From: Synergistota bacterium
GTDB taxonomy: Bacteria > Synergistota > GBS-1
Direction of reading: 5' to 3'
NCBI GenBank assembly: GCA_025060595.1
Contig: JANXBX010000006.1
Span: forward strand, 62,001 to 126,000
Length of the DNA: 64,000 nt
Shown here piece by piece: positions 8,713 through 17,928 of this stretch. The translations under genes and the position numbers were made by a program. The notes beneath the pieces were generated by a model. The model did no database searches. It worked only from the letters and a program-made list of their open reading frames with translations, and was not told the origin of the DNA. Position 1 is the stretch's first letter. The number at the start of each line of letters is the position of its first letter.

Positions 8713-9378
8713 ATGAATAGACACAGAGTGGGATTAATAAGGGTTCTAACTATAGAAAACGAGGAGCTTTTAAACGCTCATGGCAGAATGATAGAAAAGG
8801 CCTTCCCTGAACTTAAAGTTATAAGCAAATGCATAGAGGATCAACCAAATGGAATTTACGATGAAGAAACAGAAAGAATAGCAAAGCCAAAGATTTTACG
8901 GTTAATCAGAGAATTCGAGGAAAAGGAAAGCGTTGAAGCTATAATCATAAGCTGTGCTGCGGATCCGGCAGTTGAAGAGGCAAGGGAAACATCGAAGATA
9001 CCAGTAATAGGCGCAGGGTCTTCCTCTGCTGCAATGGCATTGGCCCTTGGTAAAAAGGTGGGGGTGCTAAACTTAACGGAAAAAACACCGAAGGTTTTCA
9101 AAAGCATTTTAAAGGAAAACTTGGTTGCCGAAGATAGCCCCGAAGGAGTTAAAAACACCTTAGATCTCCTAACCGATTGGGGCAAGGAAAAGGCATTGGA
9201 AGCCGCCATAAGGTTAAAGGAAAGAGGATCTCAGGTTATAGCTTTCGCCTGCACTGGATATTCAACGATCGAGCTCGCCCCCTTACTGGAGAAAGAGATT
9301 AAAATCCCCATAGTAGATGCAGTCTTAGCCTCAGGAGCAGTTACACTTTATGCTTTAAAGATATTTAAAGGTAGGTGA
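8713..9378 (+). CDS. Aspartate/glutamate/hydantoin racemase family protein
   Basis: 221 residues of the cofactor-independent Asp/Glu racemase fold. Two cysteines sit in the expected places for two-base racemisation, C81 in IIISCAADPAVEEA and C180 in AFACTGYSTIELAP. Relatives racemise hydantoins, aspartate or glutamate; the neighbouring DUF917 gene leans towards the hydantoin-racemase-like branch. It is the first gene of an operon with DUF917, DUF1177, AroM, peptidases and an OPT transporter. ATG follows CAAGGGGGTG. The substrate is not established. Confidence 0.8.
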   Translation: MNRHRVGLIRVLTIENEELLNAHGRMIEKAFPELKVISKCIEDQPNGIYDEETERIAKPKILRLIREFEEKESVEAIIISCAADPAVEEARETSKIPVIGAGSSSAAMALALGKKVGVLNLTEKTPKVFKSILKENLVAEDSPEGVKNTLDLLTDWGKEKALEAAIRLKERGSQVIAFACTGYSTIELAPLLEKEIKIPIVDAVLASGAVTLYALKIFKGR

Positions 9379-9385
9379 GAAGAGC

Positions 9386-10468
9386 ATGATACTGAAGGTG
9401 AATGAAAAAATCGCTGAGGCTGCAGTTTTAGGAGGGGCCTTTCTAGGCGGCGGTGGAGGCGGAGATTTAAAGTTAGGGCTTTCTCACGCCATCTTAGCAC
9501 TAGGCTTAGGTGAAATAGTAATAGCAGATATAGATAGTTTACCTCAAGATAGCTATATAGTAACTGCATCCTTAGTAGGTGCCCCAGCTGCAAAGGAAAG
9601 ATACGTACTTCCATCACACATGGTCAAATCCTTCGAGTTGCTAAGGGAAACAATTAAACTTGAAATTAATGGAATAATATCCTCTGAAAACGGTGGATAC
9701 TCAACTATAAATGGATGGATAGTTTCAGCACTTACCGGTATACCAATAGTAGATGCGCCTGCAGATGGAAGAGCTCATCCAACAGGAGTAATGGGGGCTA
9801 TGGGATTACACAAACTTAGAGATTATATATCAATCCAAACTGCCGTAGGAGGAAATAAGGATGAGGGAAGATATACAGAAATCCTCGTTAAGGGAAGCCT
9901 TGAAAGAGCCTCAAGGATGGTAAGAGAGGCTGCGGTTCAAGCTGGAGGCTTAGTAGCGGTAACAAGAAACCCTGTAAAAAGGGAGTACGTTAAGGAAAAC
10001 GGAGCTATCGGAGGAATAACACAAGCAATAGAGATCGGAGGGCTTATGAAAAAATACAAAGATGATCCATACACGCTATCAGAGAAGATCATAGCTTACT
10101 TCGGCGAAGGAAAAATAATAGACAAGGTAAGAATAGAAGAAGTATCTTTAAAGACCGAGGGAGGCTTCGATGTTGGGAAAATAATGGTTAAAGGGGAAAA
10201 AGACAGCTATGAAATAACCTTCTGGAATGAATTTATGACCTTGGAGAGCTTAAGCGGTGAAAGGCTCGGAACCTTCCCAGACCTTATATCCATGATAGAA
10301 ATTGGGAGCTCTATCCCTCTAACTTCCTCTCAGGCGAAGGAAGGCATGGAAGCGCTTTTACTAGTGATACCAAAAGAGAAAATCCTTCTAGGCTCAGGCG
10401 TAAAGGACCCAGAGATTTTAAAAGGGATAGAAAAAGTTATAGGTAAAAAGATAGTAGGAGGCGATTAA
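9386..10468 (+). CDS. DUF917 family protein
   Basis: 360 residues beginning with the DUF917 hallmark GGAFLGGGGGGDLKLG and continuing through SSENGGYSTINGWI and DAPADGRAHPTGVMGAMGL. DUF917 proteins are related to the hydantoinase/oxoprolinase world and one branch has been described as an S-methyl-thiohydantoin desulfurase. The gene follows the racemase by seven bases and precedes DUF1177 by two, so the three are co-translated. A role in handling a cyclic amide or peptide-derived compound is inference. Confidence 0.85.
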   Translation: MILKVNEKIAEAAVLGGAFLGGGGGGDLKLGLSHAILALGLGEIVIADIDSLPQDSYIVTASLVGAPAAKERYVLPSHMVKSFELLRETIKLEINGIISSENGGYSTINGWIVSALTGIPIVDAPADGRAHPTGVMGAMGLHKLRDYISIQTAVGGNKDEGRYTEILVKGSLERASRMVREAAVQAGGLVAVTRNPVKREYVKENGAIGGITQAIEIGGLMKKYKDDPYTLSEKIIAYFGEGKIIDKVRIEEVSLKTEGGFDVGKIMVKGEKDSYEITFWNEFMTLESLSGERLGTFPDLISMIEIGSSIPLTSSQAKEGMEALLLVIPKEKILLGSGVKDPEILKGIEKVIGKKIVGGD

Positions 10469-10470
10469 AA

Positions 10471-11409
10471 ATGCTAAAACAGGTCATTGAGGCATTTGAG
10501 CTTCTTGACAGCGCTTATATTAACGGGGAGAGGGTAAAAGAGGCCTTAAACCAGAGGGGTCTTAATAACGTGGAAGTTAAAAGGATCAGCGGAGAAAAGG
10601 GCTCTACAGATTTTATAAAGATCCTGATACCTGGTAAAAGAGGAAAATCCTCTGGTGGAAGCGCACATACTTTAGGAATAATAGGAAGGCTTGGAGGCAT
10701 AGGAGCAAGACCAGAAAGAATTGGACTCGTATCTGACGCTGACGGAGCTATAACTGCCATAGCTGTAGCGCTAAAACTCGGAGACATGATTAAAAACGGT
10801 GACGTCCTTGAGGGAGATGTCATAATCGCAACTCACATATGTCCAAATGCTCCAACCCAGCCTCATGAGCCTGTTCCCTTCATGGGTTCACCTGTTGATA
10901 TGGCTACAATGAACAAGTTTGAGGTAGATCCCCAAATGGATGCTATATTATCTATAGATACCACTAGGGGAAACAGGATAATAAACGTTAGAGGCTTCGC
11001 CATAACTCCAACAGTAAAAGAGGGATGGATTTTAAGAGTAAGCGATGACCTTCTTGACATAATGGGCTATGTAACAGGGAGAATGCCAGCGGTTGTTCCT
11101 ATAACTATGCAAGATATAACTCCTTACGGCAACGGCATCTACCACCTAAATAGCATCATGCAGCCTGCAACAGCAACAAATGCACCAGTTGTAGGAGTTG
11201 CCATCACCGCTGAGATCCCGGTTCCAGGTTGTGCTACCGGAGCAAGTCAAGCAATAGATATAGAGCTCGCTGGGAGATTTTGTATAGAGGTAGCAAAGGG
11301 ATTTGGAAGAGGAAAGGTGAAGTTCTATAACGAAGAGGAGTTCAAAAGGTTAATAGAACTTTACGGTCCCATGAACCATCTGCAAGGGCTGGGGAGGCAA
11401 TGCAAATGA
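10471..11409 (+). CDS. DUF1177 family protein
   Basis: 312 residues matching the DUF1177 family, with RGKSSGGSAHTLGIIGRLGGIGARP, LVSDADGAITA and THICPNAPTQPHEPVPFMGSP (a His/Cys-rich segment that could bind metal). No activity is known to me. It recurs beside DUF917, AroM and peptide transport genes, which argues for a shared pathway. SD TAGGAGG lies upstream of the ATG; the end overlaps AroM by 10 bases. Confidence 0.8.
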   Translation: MLKQVIEAFELLDSAYINGERVKEALNQRGLNNVEVKRISGEKGSTDFIKILIPGKRGKSSGGSAHTLGIIGRLGGIGARPERIGLVSDADGAITAIAVALKLGDMIKNGDVLEGDVIIATHICPNAPTQPHEPVPFMGSPVDMATMNKFEVDPQMDAILSIDTTRGNRIINVRGFAITPTVKEGWILRVSDDLLDIMGYVTGRMPAVVPITMQDITPYGNGIYHLNSIMQPATATNAPVVGVAITAEIPVPGCATGASQAIDIELAGRFCIEVAKGFGRGKVKFYNEEEFKRLIELYGPMNHLQGLGRQCK

Positions 11410-12062
11410 GGCTCGGCCTTATAACCATAGGTCAATCACCAAGGTCAGATGTAGTCCCAGAGATGCGACCATATATCAAAGATGTAGAGATATTCGAACT
11501 TGGCGCATTAGATGGTCTCTCCTTAGAGGAGATTAAAAAGCTTCATCCTAAAGAGGGAGAGCCAGTTTTGGTAAGTAGACTTAGGGATGGCACACAAGTT
11601 AAGCTAAACGGAAACATAATAGCCCAAAGATTAAAAGAGTGCGTGAAAAGGCTCGAAAATGAGGTAGATATAATAGGGCTATTGTGCACAGGAGAGTTTA
11701 AAGAGTTACGCTCAAATAAAATTCTAATTGAGCCATCTCTTATATTAACTAAGGTAGTTGAAGCTTTAAATGTTGAAAGACTCGGAGTGCTGATTCCCGA
11801 ACCTGAACAAGAGGAGATGACCTTAAGAAAGTGGGATGGCAAGGCAAAAGAAATATTGATAAGTAGCGTATCTCCTTATACCGGAAGGGAAGAGGATTTT
11901 TTAAGCGCTGGAGAGAAACTAAAGAACTGTGACATGGTGGTTTTAGACTGCATAGGCTACAACCTAAAGGTAAAAAGCCTTATAGGGAAAATAACAGAAA
12001 GACCGGTTCTCCTACCAAGAACCCTTATGGCAAGAGTTATAGGAGAGCTCTTAGAGAGGTGA
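11400..12062 (+). CDS. AroM family protein
   Basis: 220 residues with the AroM opening GLITIGQSPRSDVVPEM and a conserved LLCTGEF motif in the middle. The fold is expected to resemble the Asp/Glu racemase superfamily, so the operon may contain two related folds. Despite the name, AroM has no proven role in aromatic synthesis, and nothing aromatic is nearby. Start overlaps the DUF1177 end; a second ATG lies six bases downstream. Confidence 0.8.
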   Translation: MQMRLGLITIGQSPRSDVVPEMRPYIKDVEIFELGALDGLSLEEIKKLHPKEGEPVLVSRLRDGTQVKLNGNIIAQRLKECVKRLENEVDIIGLLCTGEFKELRSNKILIEPSLILTKVVEALNVERLGVLIPEPEQEEMTLRKWDGKAKEILISSVSPYTGREEDFLSAGEKLKNCDMVVLDCIGYNLKVKSLIGKITERPVLLPRTLMARVIGELLER

Positions 12063-12069
12063 TGAAATA

Positions 12070-13038
12070 TTGAAAATAGAAATTAATAGGGATCTATATA
12101 GCGCCTGTGAGACAGCTTTAAGGGAATGCATGGGAGTAAAAGAAGATGAAATAGTGCTTATAATAGCTGACGAGGAAAAAAGAAATATAGGCTTACACCT
12201 ATGGATAAAGGCAAAAGAGCTTAAAACGGAAGCAATATACGTAGAAATGTTACCGAGAAAGATGCACGGAGAAGAGCCACCCCTACCCATAGCTGAAGCT
12301 ATGAAATCAGCAGATGTAGTTTTAGCACCTACCTCTAAATCCATAACGCATACCCTTGCTAAAAAGGAGGCTTGCGAACGTGGAACGAGAGTAGCAACCC
12401 TTCCTGGAATAACGGAAGACATATTTATAAGAACATTAAACGCGAACTATGAGGAAATGCTTAAGATAACTAATAAAGTGGCAGACATCCTTGACGAAGG
12501 AGAAAACATTGAAATAATAACTTCCCTTGGAACACATTTAAGCTTTTCCATAAAGGGTAGAAAGGCTAAAAGAAGCACAGGGATATATAGAAAGGTTGGA
12601 GAGTGTGGCAACCTCCCTGGAGCGGAAGCTTTCATAGCTCCGGTAGAGGGGACGGCTCAAGGAGTAGCAATTATAGATGGATCGATGGCAGGAATAGGCT
12701 TGTTAAAGAAGCCTATTCGTCTAATAATTAATGAAGGAATGGTCAAAACTATAGAAGGAGGTGAAGAGGCGGAAAAGCTCAAAGATATTCTATCGAGGTA
12801 TAGCGAAGAGGCGAAAAATATAGGAGAGTTTGGTATAGGAACTAATCCAAAAGCCATGATAAGCGGAAACACTCTTGAAGATGAAAAGGTTTTGGGAACC
12901 ATTCATATAGCGATAGGAAACAATATAGACTTTGGGGGAACGATCAAGGCACCAATTCATCTTGATGGTGTAATAAAGGTTCCAACAGTTATCGTAGACG
13001 GAAGACCTCTCATAAGAGAGGGTAAGCTCCTAATTTAG
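12070..13038 (+). CDS. M29-like metallo-aminopeptidase, short form
   Basis: 322 residues with the carboxy-terminal architecture of the M29 / leucyl aminopeptidase-like family: GAEAFIAPVEGTAQG, FGIGTNPKA, then DEKVLGTIHIAIGNN and PIHLDGVI, where conserved Glu, His and Asp would bind two metal ions. It is shorter than classical thermophilic M29 enzymes (about 400). TTG start at 12070 follows AGAGGTGATG. A second, diverged copy lies on the far side of the OPT transporter, implying hydrolysis of the imported peptide. Metal-ligand residues were judged by eye. Confidence 0.75.
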   Translation: MKIEINRDLYSACETALRECMGVKEDEIVLIIADEEKRNIGLHLWIKAKELKTEAIYVEMLPRKMHGEEPPLPIAEAMKSADVVLAPTSKSITHTLAKKEACERGTRVATLPGITEDIFIRTLNANYEEMLKITNKVADILDEGENIEIITSLGTHLSFSIKGRKAKRSTGIYRKVGECGNLPGAEAFIAPVEGTAQGVAIIDGSMAGIGLLKKPIRLIINEGMVKTIEGGEEAEKLKDILSRYSEEAKNIGEFGIGTNPKAMISGNTLEDEKVLGTIHIAIGNNIDFGGTIKAPIHLDGVIKVPTVIVDGRPLIREGKLLI

Positions 13039-13054
13039 AAAGGAGGGGAATCAA

Positions 13055-14638
13055 ATGGAAGCGAAAGGAAGACACCCATCAGCGCTTGAGCCTGCGGTCC
13101 TTATACTTAACATAGCGATGGCCGTATTCGGAGCCATAATAGGGCTTGAACTTATAACTCGTTTAGGTATATCAACCAATACCTCAATTATCGGTGCCTT
13201 AATAGCTATTATCCTTGCAAGGGTTCCGGTTATGGCTTTACAGAAGTTCTTAGATATTAATAGGCAAAACTTGGTTCAAACCACGATATCAGGAGCAACC
13301 TTCGGAGCAGCAAATGCCATATTCCTGCCAGCAGCGATACCTTGGCTTCTTAAAAGACCTGACCTTGTTATGCCTATGTTAATAGGGGCCTTCTTAGGAG
13401 CAGTAGTAGACATGACCATACTTTATTGGCTTTTCGATACAAGAGCTTTCCCAGCAAAACATGCTTGGCCACCAGGAATCGCTACAGCTGAGACCCTTCT
13501 TGCAGCCGCCCAAAAGGGTAAAAGAGCTATGTATCTCATATATGGAATGCTTGGTGGGGGAACCCTAGCTTATTTTGGCATACCTGCTGACGTAGCTGGA
13601 GTAGCTTGGATAGGGAATATATGGGCTTTAGCGATGTTCGGCATAGGCTTAATAATTAGAGGATACTCAGTTAAGCTATTTGGCATCGATATTAATAAGT
13701 ACTACATACCTCATGGGATAATGATAGGTGCCGGTGTAGCAGCCTTAGTCCAGATGTTCATGGTCTTGCGCGAGAAAAAAGCTTATACTAGAGAAGAGCA
13801 TAAAGAGTACAAGCCCTCGAGACCTGATAAAGACATAGCTCTGGGCTTAAGCAAAGGTTTCATACTATACATAGCTATAGGCCTGCTTATAGCTGTTACC
13901 AGCGGATTATATACGAATATGTCAGCAGGAATGTTTATATGGTGGATAATATTTGCGGCTATAGCAGCGCTTGTTTCTGAGCTTATGGTGGGGCTTTCAG
14001 CAATGCATGCGGGGTGGTTCCCAGCTTTCGCAACGGCATTAATATTCCTAACCATAGGAATGCTTATGGGATTTCCACCCATAGCTTTAGGCTTACTTGT
14101 AGGATACACGGCTTCAACTGGACCGGCTTTTGCAGACATGGGATACGACCTTAAAACTGGTTGGATAATAAGAGGATATGGAAAAGACCCAGCCCTAGAA
14201 ATGGAAGGAAGGAAACAACAATATATAGCTGAGTTAACAGGACTTGTAGTAGCAGTCATCATGGTAATGATTTTAGCCAAAACATACTTAGTTCAGGATC
14301 TTGTACCCCCTGTTGACAGAGTATACGTTAAGACCATAGAAGCTGGAGCTAACCCTCAAATAGCTAAATATCTAATCATATGGGCTATACCTGGAGCTAT
14401 AATACAGGCAATTGGCGGACCGGATAGACAGATAGGAATACTACTCGCTACAGGTCTTCTAATATTAAACCCCTTAGCTGGTTTCACAGTACTTGCGGCC
14501 TTAGGAATCAGGCTTTTGGTCTTAAGCAAATATAAGCAGGAAGGACAAAACGTCCTTTATGTTCTTGGAGCAGGCTTTATAGCGGGAGCCACACTTGTTA
14601 GCTTCTTCAGATCAACACTAAGGCTTGGAAGGAAGTGA
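13055..14638 (+). CDS. OPT family oligopeptide transporter
   Basis: 527 residues with about 14 membrane helices and OPT-like features (KHAWPPGIATAETLLAAA, SAGMFIWWIIFAAIAAL, TGPAFADMGYDLKTGW). OPT carriers import small peptides or metal-chelating peptides with protons. It sits between two M29-like peptidases; its stop codon overlaps the start of the second one. This supports oligopeptide uptake as the operon's entry step. ATG follows AAAGGAGGGG. Confidence 0.88.
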   Translation: MEAKGRHPSALEPAVLILNIAMAVFGAIIGLELITRLGISTNTSIIGALIAIILARVPVMALQKFLDINRQNLVQTTISGATFGAANAIFLPAAIPWLLKRPDLVMPMLIGAFLGAVVDMTILYWLFDTRAFPAKHAWPPGIATAETLLAAAQKGKRAMYLIYGMLGGGTLAYFGIPADVAGVAWIGNIWALAMFGIGLIIRGYSVKLFGIDINKYYIPHGIMIGAGVAALVQMFMVLREKKAYTREEHKEYKPSRPDKDIALGLSKGFILYIAIGLLIAVTSGLYTNMSAGMFIWWIIFAAIAALVSELMVGLSAMHAGWFPAFATALIFLTIGMLMGFPPIALGLLVGYTASTGPAFADMGYDLKTGWIIRGYGKDPALEMEGRKQQYIAELTGLVVAVIMVMILAKTYLVQDLVPPVDRVYVKTIEAGANPQIAKYLIIWAIPGAIIQAIGGPDRQIGILLATGLLILNPLAGFTVLAALGIRLLVLSKYKQEGQNVLYVLGAGFIAGATLVSFFRSTLRLGRK

Positions 14639-15696
14639 AAAGATATATGACCCTTTACGAGTTTGAGCTTGGGCTTGCAGCAAAAAAGCTCGTTAGAGAT
14701 ATACTTGATGTTCAACCTGATGAAATAGTAGCGATAACAGCAGATACGCTATCCAGCGAAGCTGTGGCTAACGCCACCGCAAGAGCAGTTTTCGAAGCTG
14801 GAGCAAAACCTATGACCATATGGGTTGCCACACCCTTGGGGGTTGGAAAAGCCGCTGATCCGATGCTTCCTCAAAAAGCCTTAATAGGAGCCTTAAACAA
14901 TGCAGATGTATGGATAGAGTTTAACTACCAGTGGCTCTTATACTCAACGGTATTTGATAGGGTGATTGCGGAAAACAAAAACCTAAGATATATATGCCTT
15001 GTGGGAATGAACCCAGATATGATGGTAAGAGTCATAGGAAGGGTGGATATAAAGGTTTTAGCACAATTCCTAAAAACGATTGCAGAGATAACTATGAAAG
15101 GGAAACACGTGAGAGTAACAACACCCGCTGGAACAGATGTGGAATTTGATAATCACCCGCAAAGGCCACCTATAGTTCACTCAGGATACATACCTAAAGG
15201 GACCTATGGAATGCTACCTGGACAGATAAGCTGGACACCCAAGCTCGAGACTATAAAAGGGTACATAGTTTTCGATGGCTCCATATATCCACCTATAGGG
15301 TTGCTAAAAGAACCTATTAAACTAACCATCGAGAAGGGCAGAATAGTAAAAATAGAAGGGGGAAGAGAGGCAAGGGAGCTTGAAAGCTGGATCAAAAGCT
15401 TTAACGATCCAAACATGTATCAGTTAGCCCACATTTCTTATGGGTTTAATCCGGGAGCAAAACTTACCGGTGATATAGTTGAAGATGAAAGAGTATGGGG
15501 AGCAACCGAATGGGGAATAGGAAACATAGGTCCCAGATTAGTTCCAGATATACCAGGAGGGGTACCTGCAGCCTCCCATACCGATGGAATATGCTTAAAT
15601 TCATCAGTATGGATCGATGGAGTTCAAATAACAGATAAAGGGGTCGTAGTAAACCCACCTGAGCTTGTTGAACTTGCAAAAAGGATAAAGAAATAG
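14635..15696 (+). CDS. M29-like metallo-aminopeptidase
   Basis: 353 residues, GTG start overlapping the OPT stop (GTGA). The amino-terminal half has LVRDILDVQPDEIVAITAD. The carboxy-terminal half carries the metal-binding pattern seen in M29-like enzymes: AHISYGFNPGA, DERVWGATEWGIGN, HTDGICLNSSVWIDG. It is a paralogue of the gene at 12070, differing in length and motif details, so the two may cut different peptides. It ends the operon. Confidence 0.78.
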   Translation: MKRYMTLYEFELGLAAKKLVRDILDVQPDEIVAITADTLSSEAVANATARAVFEAGAKPMTIWVATPLGVGKAADPMLPQKALIGALNNADVWIEFNYQWLLYSTVFDRVIAENKNLRYICLVGMNPDMMVRVIGRVDIKVLAQFLKTIAEITMKGKHVRVTTPAGTDVEFDNHPQRPPIVHSGYIPKGTYGMLPGQISWTPKLETIKGYIVFDGSIYPPIGLLKEPIKLTIEKGRIVKIEGGREARELESWIKSFNDPNMYQLAHISYGFNPGAKLTGDIVEDERVWGATEWGIGNIGPRLVPDIPGGVPAASHTDGICLNSSVWIDGVQITDKGVVVNPPELVELAKRIKK

Positions 15697-15743
15697 AAAA
15701 TTACCTTCAAATCAGATTAAAATTAGATACCAAGTATGTTATA

Positions 15744-15768
15744 GGGCTCCAGTATTATACTGGAGCCC
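15744..15768 (+). terminator. Hairpin after the peptide operon
   Basis: A perfect 11-bp stem, GGGCTCCAGTA (15744-15754) with TACTGGAGCCC (15758-15768), closes on a 3-nt loop. The following bases TAATAGTCATAAGTTTT are only moderately T-rich, so termination may be weak. Confidence 0.5.
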
Positions 15769-15806
15769 TAATAGTCATAAGTTTTAAAATTAATGGAGTG
15801 TAAAAA

Positions 15807-17882
15807 GTGAGAACATATAAAAAGCTATCCCTCATTGGACTTGATTGCCCTAACTGTGCAGTAAAAATCGAAAAGGATGTAAAGGGCATAAAGGGAGTTA
15901 AAGATGCGATAGTATCCTTAAGCTCTCAAAAACTAACCTTAACGATAGAGGAGGAAAGTAGCTGGCCAGACATCTTAAATCAGGTAAAGCTTGTGGTTAA
16001 TAAGTACGATACAAACATAAAAGTCTTAGAAAAGGACCTTGAAGATAAACATAAGATAACTAAAGAGATTATAAAACTAGCTTTAGGAACCTCTCCCTTT
16101 GTGATAGCTTTTCTCGCTAATGGCAGCTTAAAGCAGGCGCTATTTATCCTTTCCTATATTGCAATTGGACACAGCGTGCTTTTAAAGGCATTTAAAAATA
16201 TACTAAGCGGCCAAGTATTCGACGAAAACCTGTTAATGTCAATTGCCACCTCTGGAGCGCTTTTGATAGGTGAGGTGCCTGAAGCAATTTCCGTAATGCT
16301 CTTTTATAAGATAGGCGAGCTTTTGCAAAACATAGCAGTAGAAAACTCAAGAAGATCTATAACCGCATTATTGGACCTGCGTCCGGAGTTTGCAAACTTA
16401 CTAATTGGAAACGAAACGAAAAAAACTAAAGCAGAAGCGATAAAGATAGGAGACACAATAATTGTGAGACCGGGGGAGAGAATCCCGCTTGATGGCATAG
16501 TCATAGAGGGAAGCTCAAGCGTTGACACATCTACTATTACAGGGGAATCTATGCCGAGAAGCGTAACAGTTGGAAACGAGGTTTTAGCGGGATTTATAAA
16601 TCTAGATGGCCTGTTAAAGATAAAGGTAACCAAGGAGTTCAAGGAATCGACGATTAGTAAGATCTTAGAGCTAGTTGAAAATGCAAGTGCCAGAAAGGCA
16701 AGAACCGAAAACTTTATCACTAAGTTTGCAAGGTTTTACACACCTATTGTCATTCTCCTGGCTCTACTTATAGCTTTAATCCCGCCTATGGCGTTCGGAC
16801 GACCCTTCTCCCTATGGATATATAGAGCTTTGGTTTTCTTAGTAGTCTCATGCCCATGTGCACTGCTAATATCGATACCCCTTGGCTTCTTTGCAGGAAT
16901 CGGATCAGCTTCAAGGAATGGCATTCTGATGAAAGGAAGTAACTACTTAGAAGCCTTAAACGACGTTAATACGATAATCTTCGATAAGACCGGAACCTTA
17001 ACCATGGGAAGATTTAAAATAAAAAACATATGGTCAGCTAAAGGATACGAAAGAGAAGATATCCTTAATTATGCAGCCCATGCAGAGTTCTACTCTAATC
17101 ATCCCATAGCCCAATCAATTTTAAACGAATACAGCAATATAGACGAAACTAAGATAAAGGAGTACAGAGAAATACCCGGCTTTGGGGTAGAAGCGAAAAT
17201 AAACGATAAAAGAGTTCTAGTAGGAAATGCTAAACTGTTATCGGATAGAGGAATAGATATTGATAAAGAAATCGAAACAGAAACGGGAGTTTACGTAGCC
17301 ATCAACGATAAGCTTGCAGGATACATCACCTTTGAAGATGAGATAAAGAAAGACGCAAAGGAAACGATCGACCGCCTAAAGGAAATCGGAATTAAAACCG
17401 TACTTTTCACAGGGGATCATAAGAATGCAGCGAAATACGTTGCAGAAAGCCTAGGGATAGACGAATTTTACCATGACCTTTTACCCCACCAAAAGGTGGA
17501 GAAACTGGAAGAATTAAAAACCAAGAAAAGCAGAGGAAATATAATTTTCGCAGGAGATGGCATAAATGATGCAGCAGTCATCGCTAGAGCAGATATAGGC
17601 ATCGCAATGGGAGCATTAGGACAAGATGCAGCCATCGAAGCTGCAGACGTGGTCATCATGAACGATCAAATTAAAAGTATACTTACAGCTATACATATAG
17701 CAAGAAAAACCAAAAAGATAGTGTGGCAAAACATCTTCCTTGCCTTATCCATAAAGTTTCTCGTTTTAATCACGGCCTCGCTAGGAATGGTAAATATGTG
17801 GGAAGCGGTCTTTGCGGATGTAGGAGTAGCTCTTATGACAATCTTAAACTCACTGAGAATAACCAATGAGAATTTCGATTAA
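15807..17882 (+). CDS. P1B-type heavy-metal ATPase (Zn/Cd/Pb type)
   Basis: 691-residue metal efflux pump. In order it shows a heavy-metal-associated domain with C14-P-N-C17, the actuator loop with TITGES, the membrane CPC at 349-351 (SCPCALLISIP), the phosphorylation site DKTGTLT with Asp393, the nucleotide-binding HP region (NHPIAQS) and the hinge GDGINDAA. The late segments NIFLALSIKFLVL and FADVGVALM fit the Asn/Lys and Asp-x-Gly signature of Zn/Cd/Pb pumps rather than copper pumps. GTG start at 15807 follows GGAGTG. No metalloregulator is adjacent. Confidence 0.9.
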   Translation: MRTYKKLSLIGLDCPNCAVKIEKDVKGIKGVKDAIVSLSSQKLTLTIEEESSWPDILNQVKLVVNKYDTNIKVLEKDLEDKHKITKEIIKLALGTSPFVIAFLANGSLKQALFILSYIAIGHSVLLKAFKNILSGQVFDENLLMSIATSGALLIGEVPEAISVMLFYKIGELLQNIAVENSRRSITALLDLRPEFANLLIGNETKKTKAEAIKIGDTIIVRPGERIPLDGIVIEGSSSVDTSTITGESMPRSVTVGNEVLAGFINLDGLLKIKVTKEFKESTISKILELVENASARKARTENFITKFARFYTPIVILLALLIALIPPMAFGRPFSLWIYRALVFLVVSCPCALLISIPLGFFAGIGSASRNGILMKGSNYLEALNDVNTIIFDKTGTLTMGRFKIKNIWSAKGYEREDILNYAAHAEFYSNHPIAQSILNEYSNIDETKIKEYREIPGFGVEAKINDKRVLVGNAKLLSDRGIDIDKEIETETGVYVAINDKLAGYITFEDEIKKDAKETIDRLKEIGIKTVLFTGDHKNAAKYVAESLGIDEFYHDLLPHQKVEKLEELKTKKSRGNIIFAGDGINDAAVIARADIGIAMGALGQDAAIEAADVVIMNDQIKSILTAIHIARKTKKIVWQNIFLALSIKFLVLITASLGMVNMWEAVFADVGVALMTILNSLRITNENFD

Positions 17883-17928
17883 GAAAGCTTTATAGGCGTA
17901 TCGCTCGCTTTTCAAGGTAAGCTTTCTT
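17881..17928. terminator. Inverted repeat between convergent genes
   Basis: AAGAAAGCTT (17881-17890) and AAGCTTTCTT (17919-17928) form a 10-bp inverted repeat spanning the end of the ATPase gene and the tail of the M20 gene. It could act as a bidirectional terminator; the loop is long and the tails are short. Confidence 0.35.

Noticed and set aside
13783-14280. 165-codon minus-strand ORF over the OPT gene
   Set aside because: Antisense shadow of a membrane protein gene; codon pattern and composition are artefactual.
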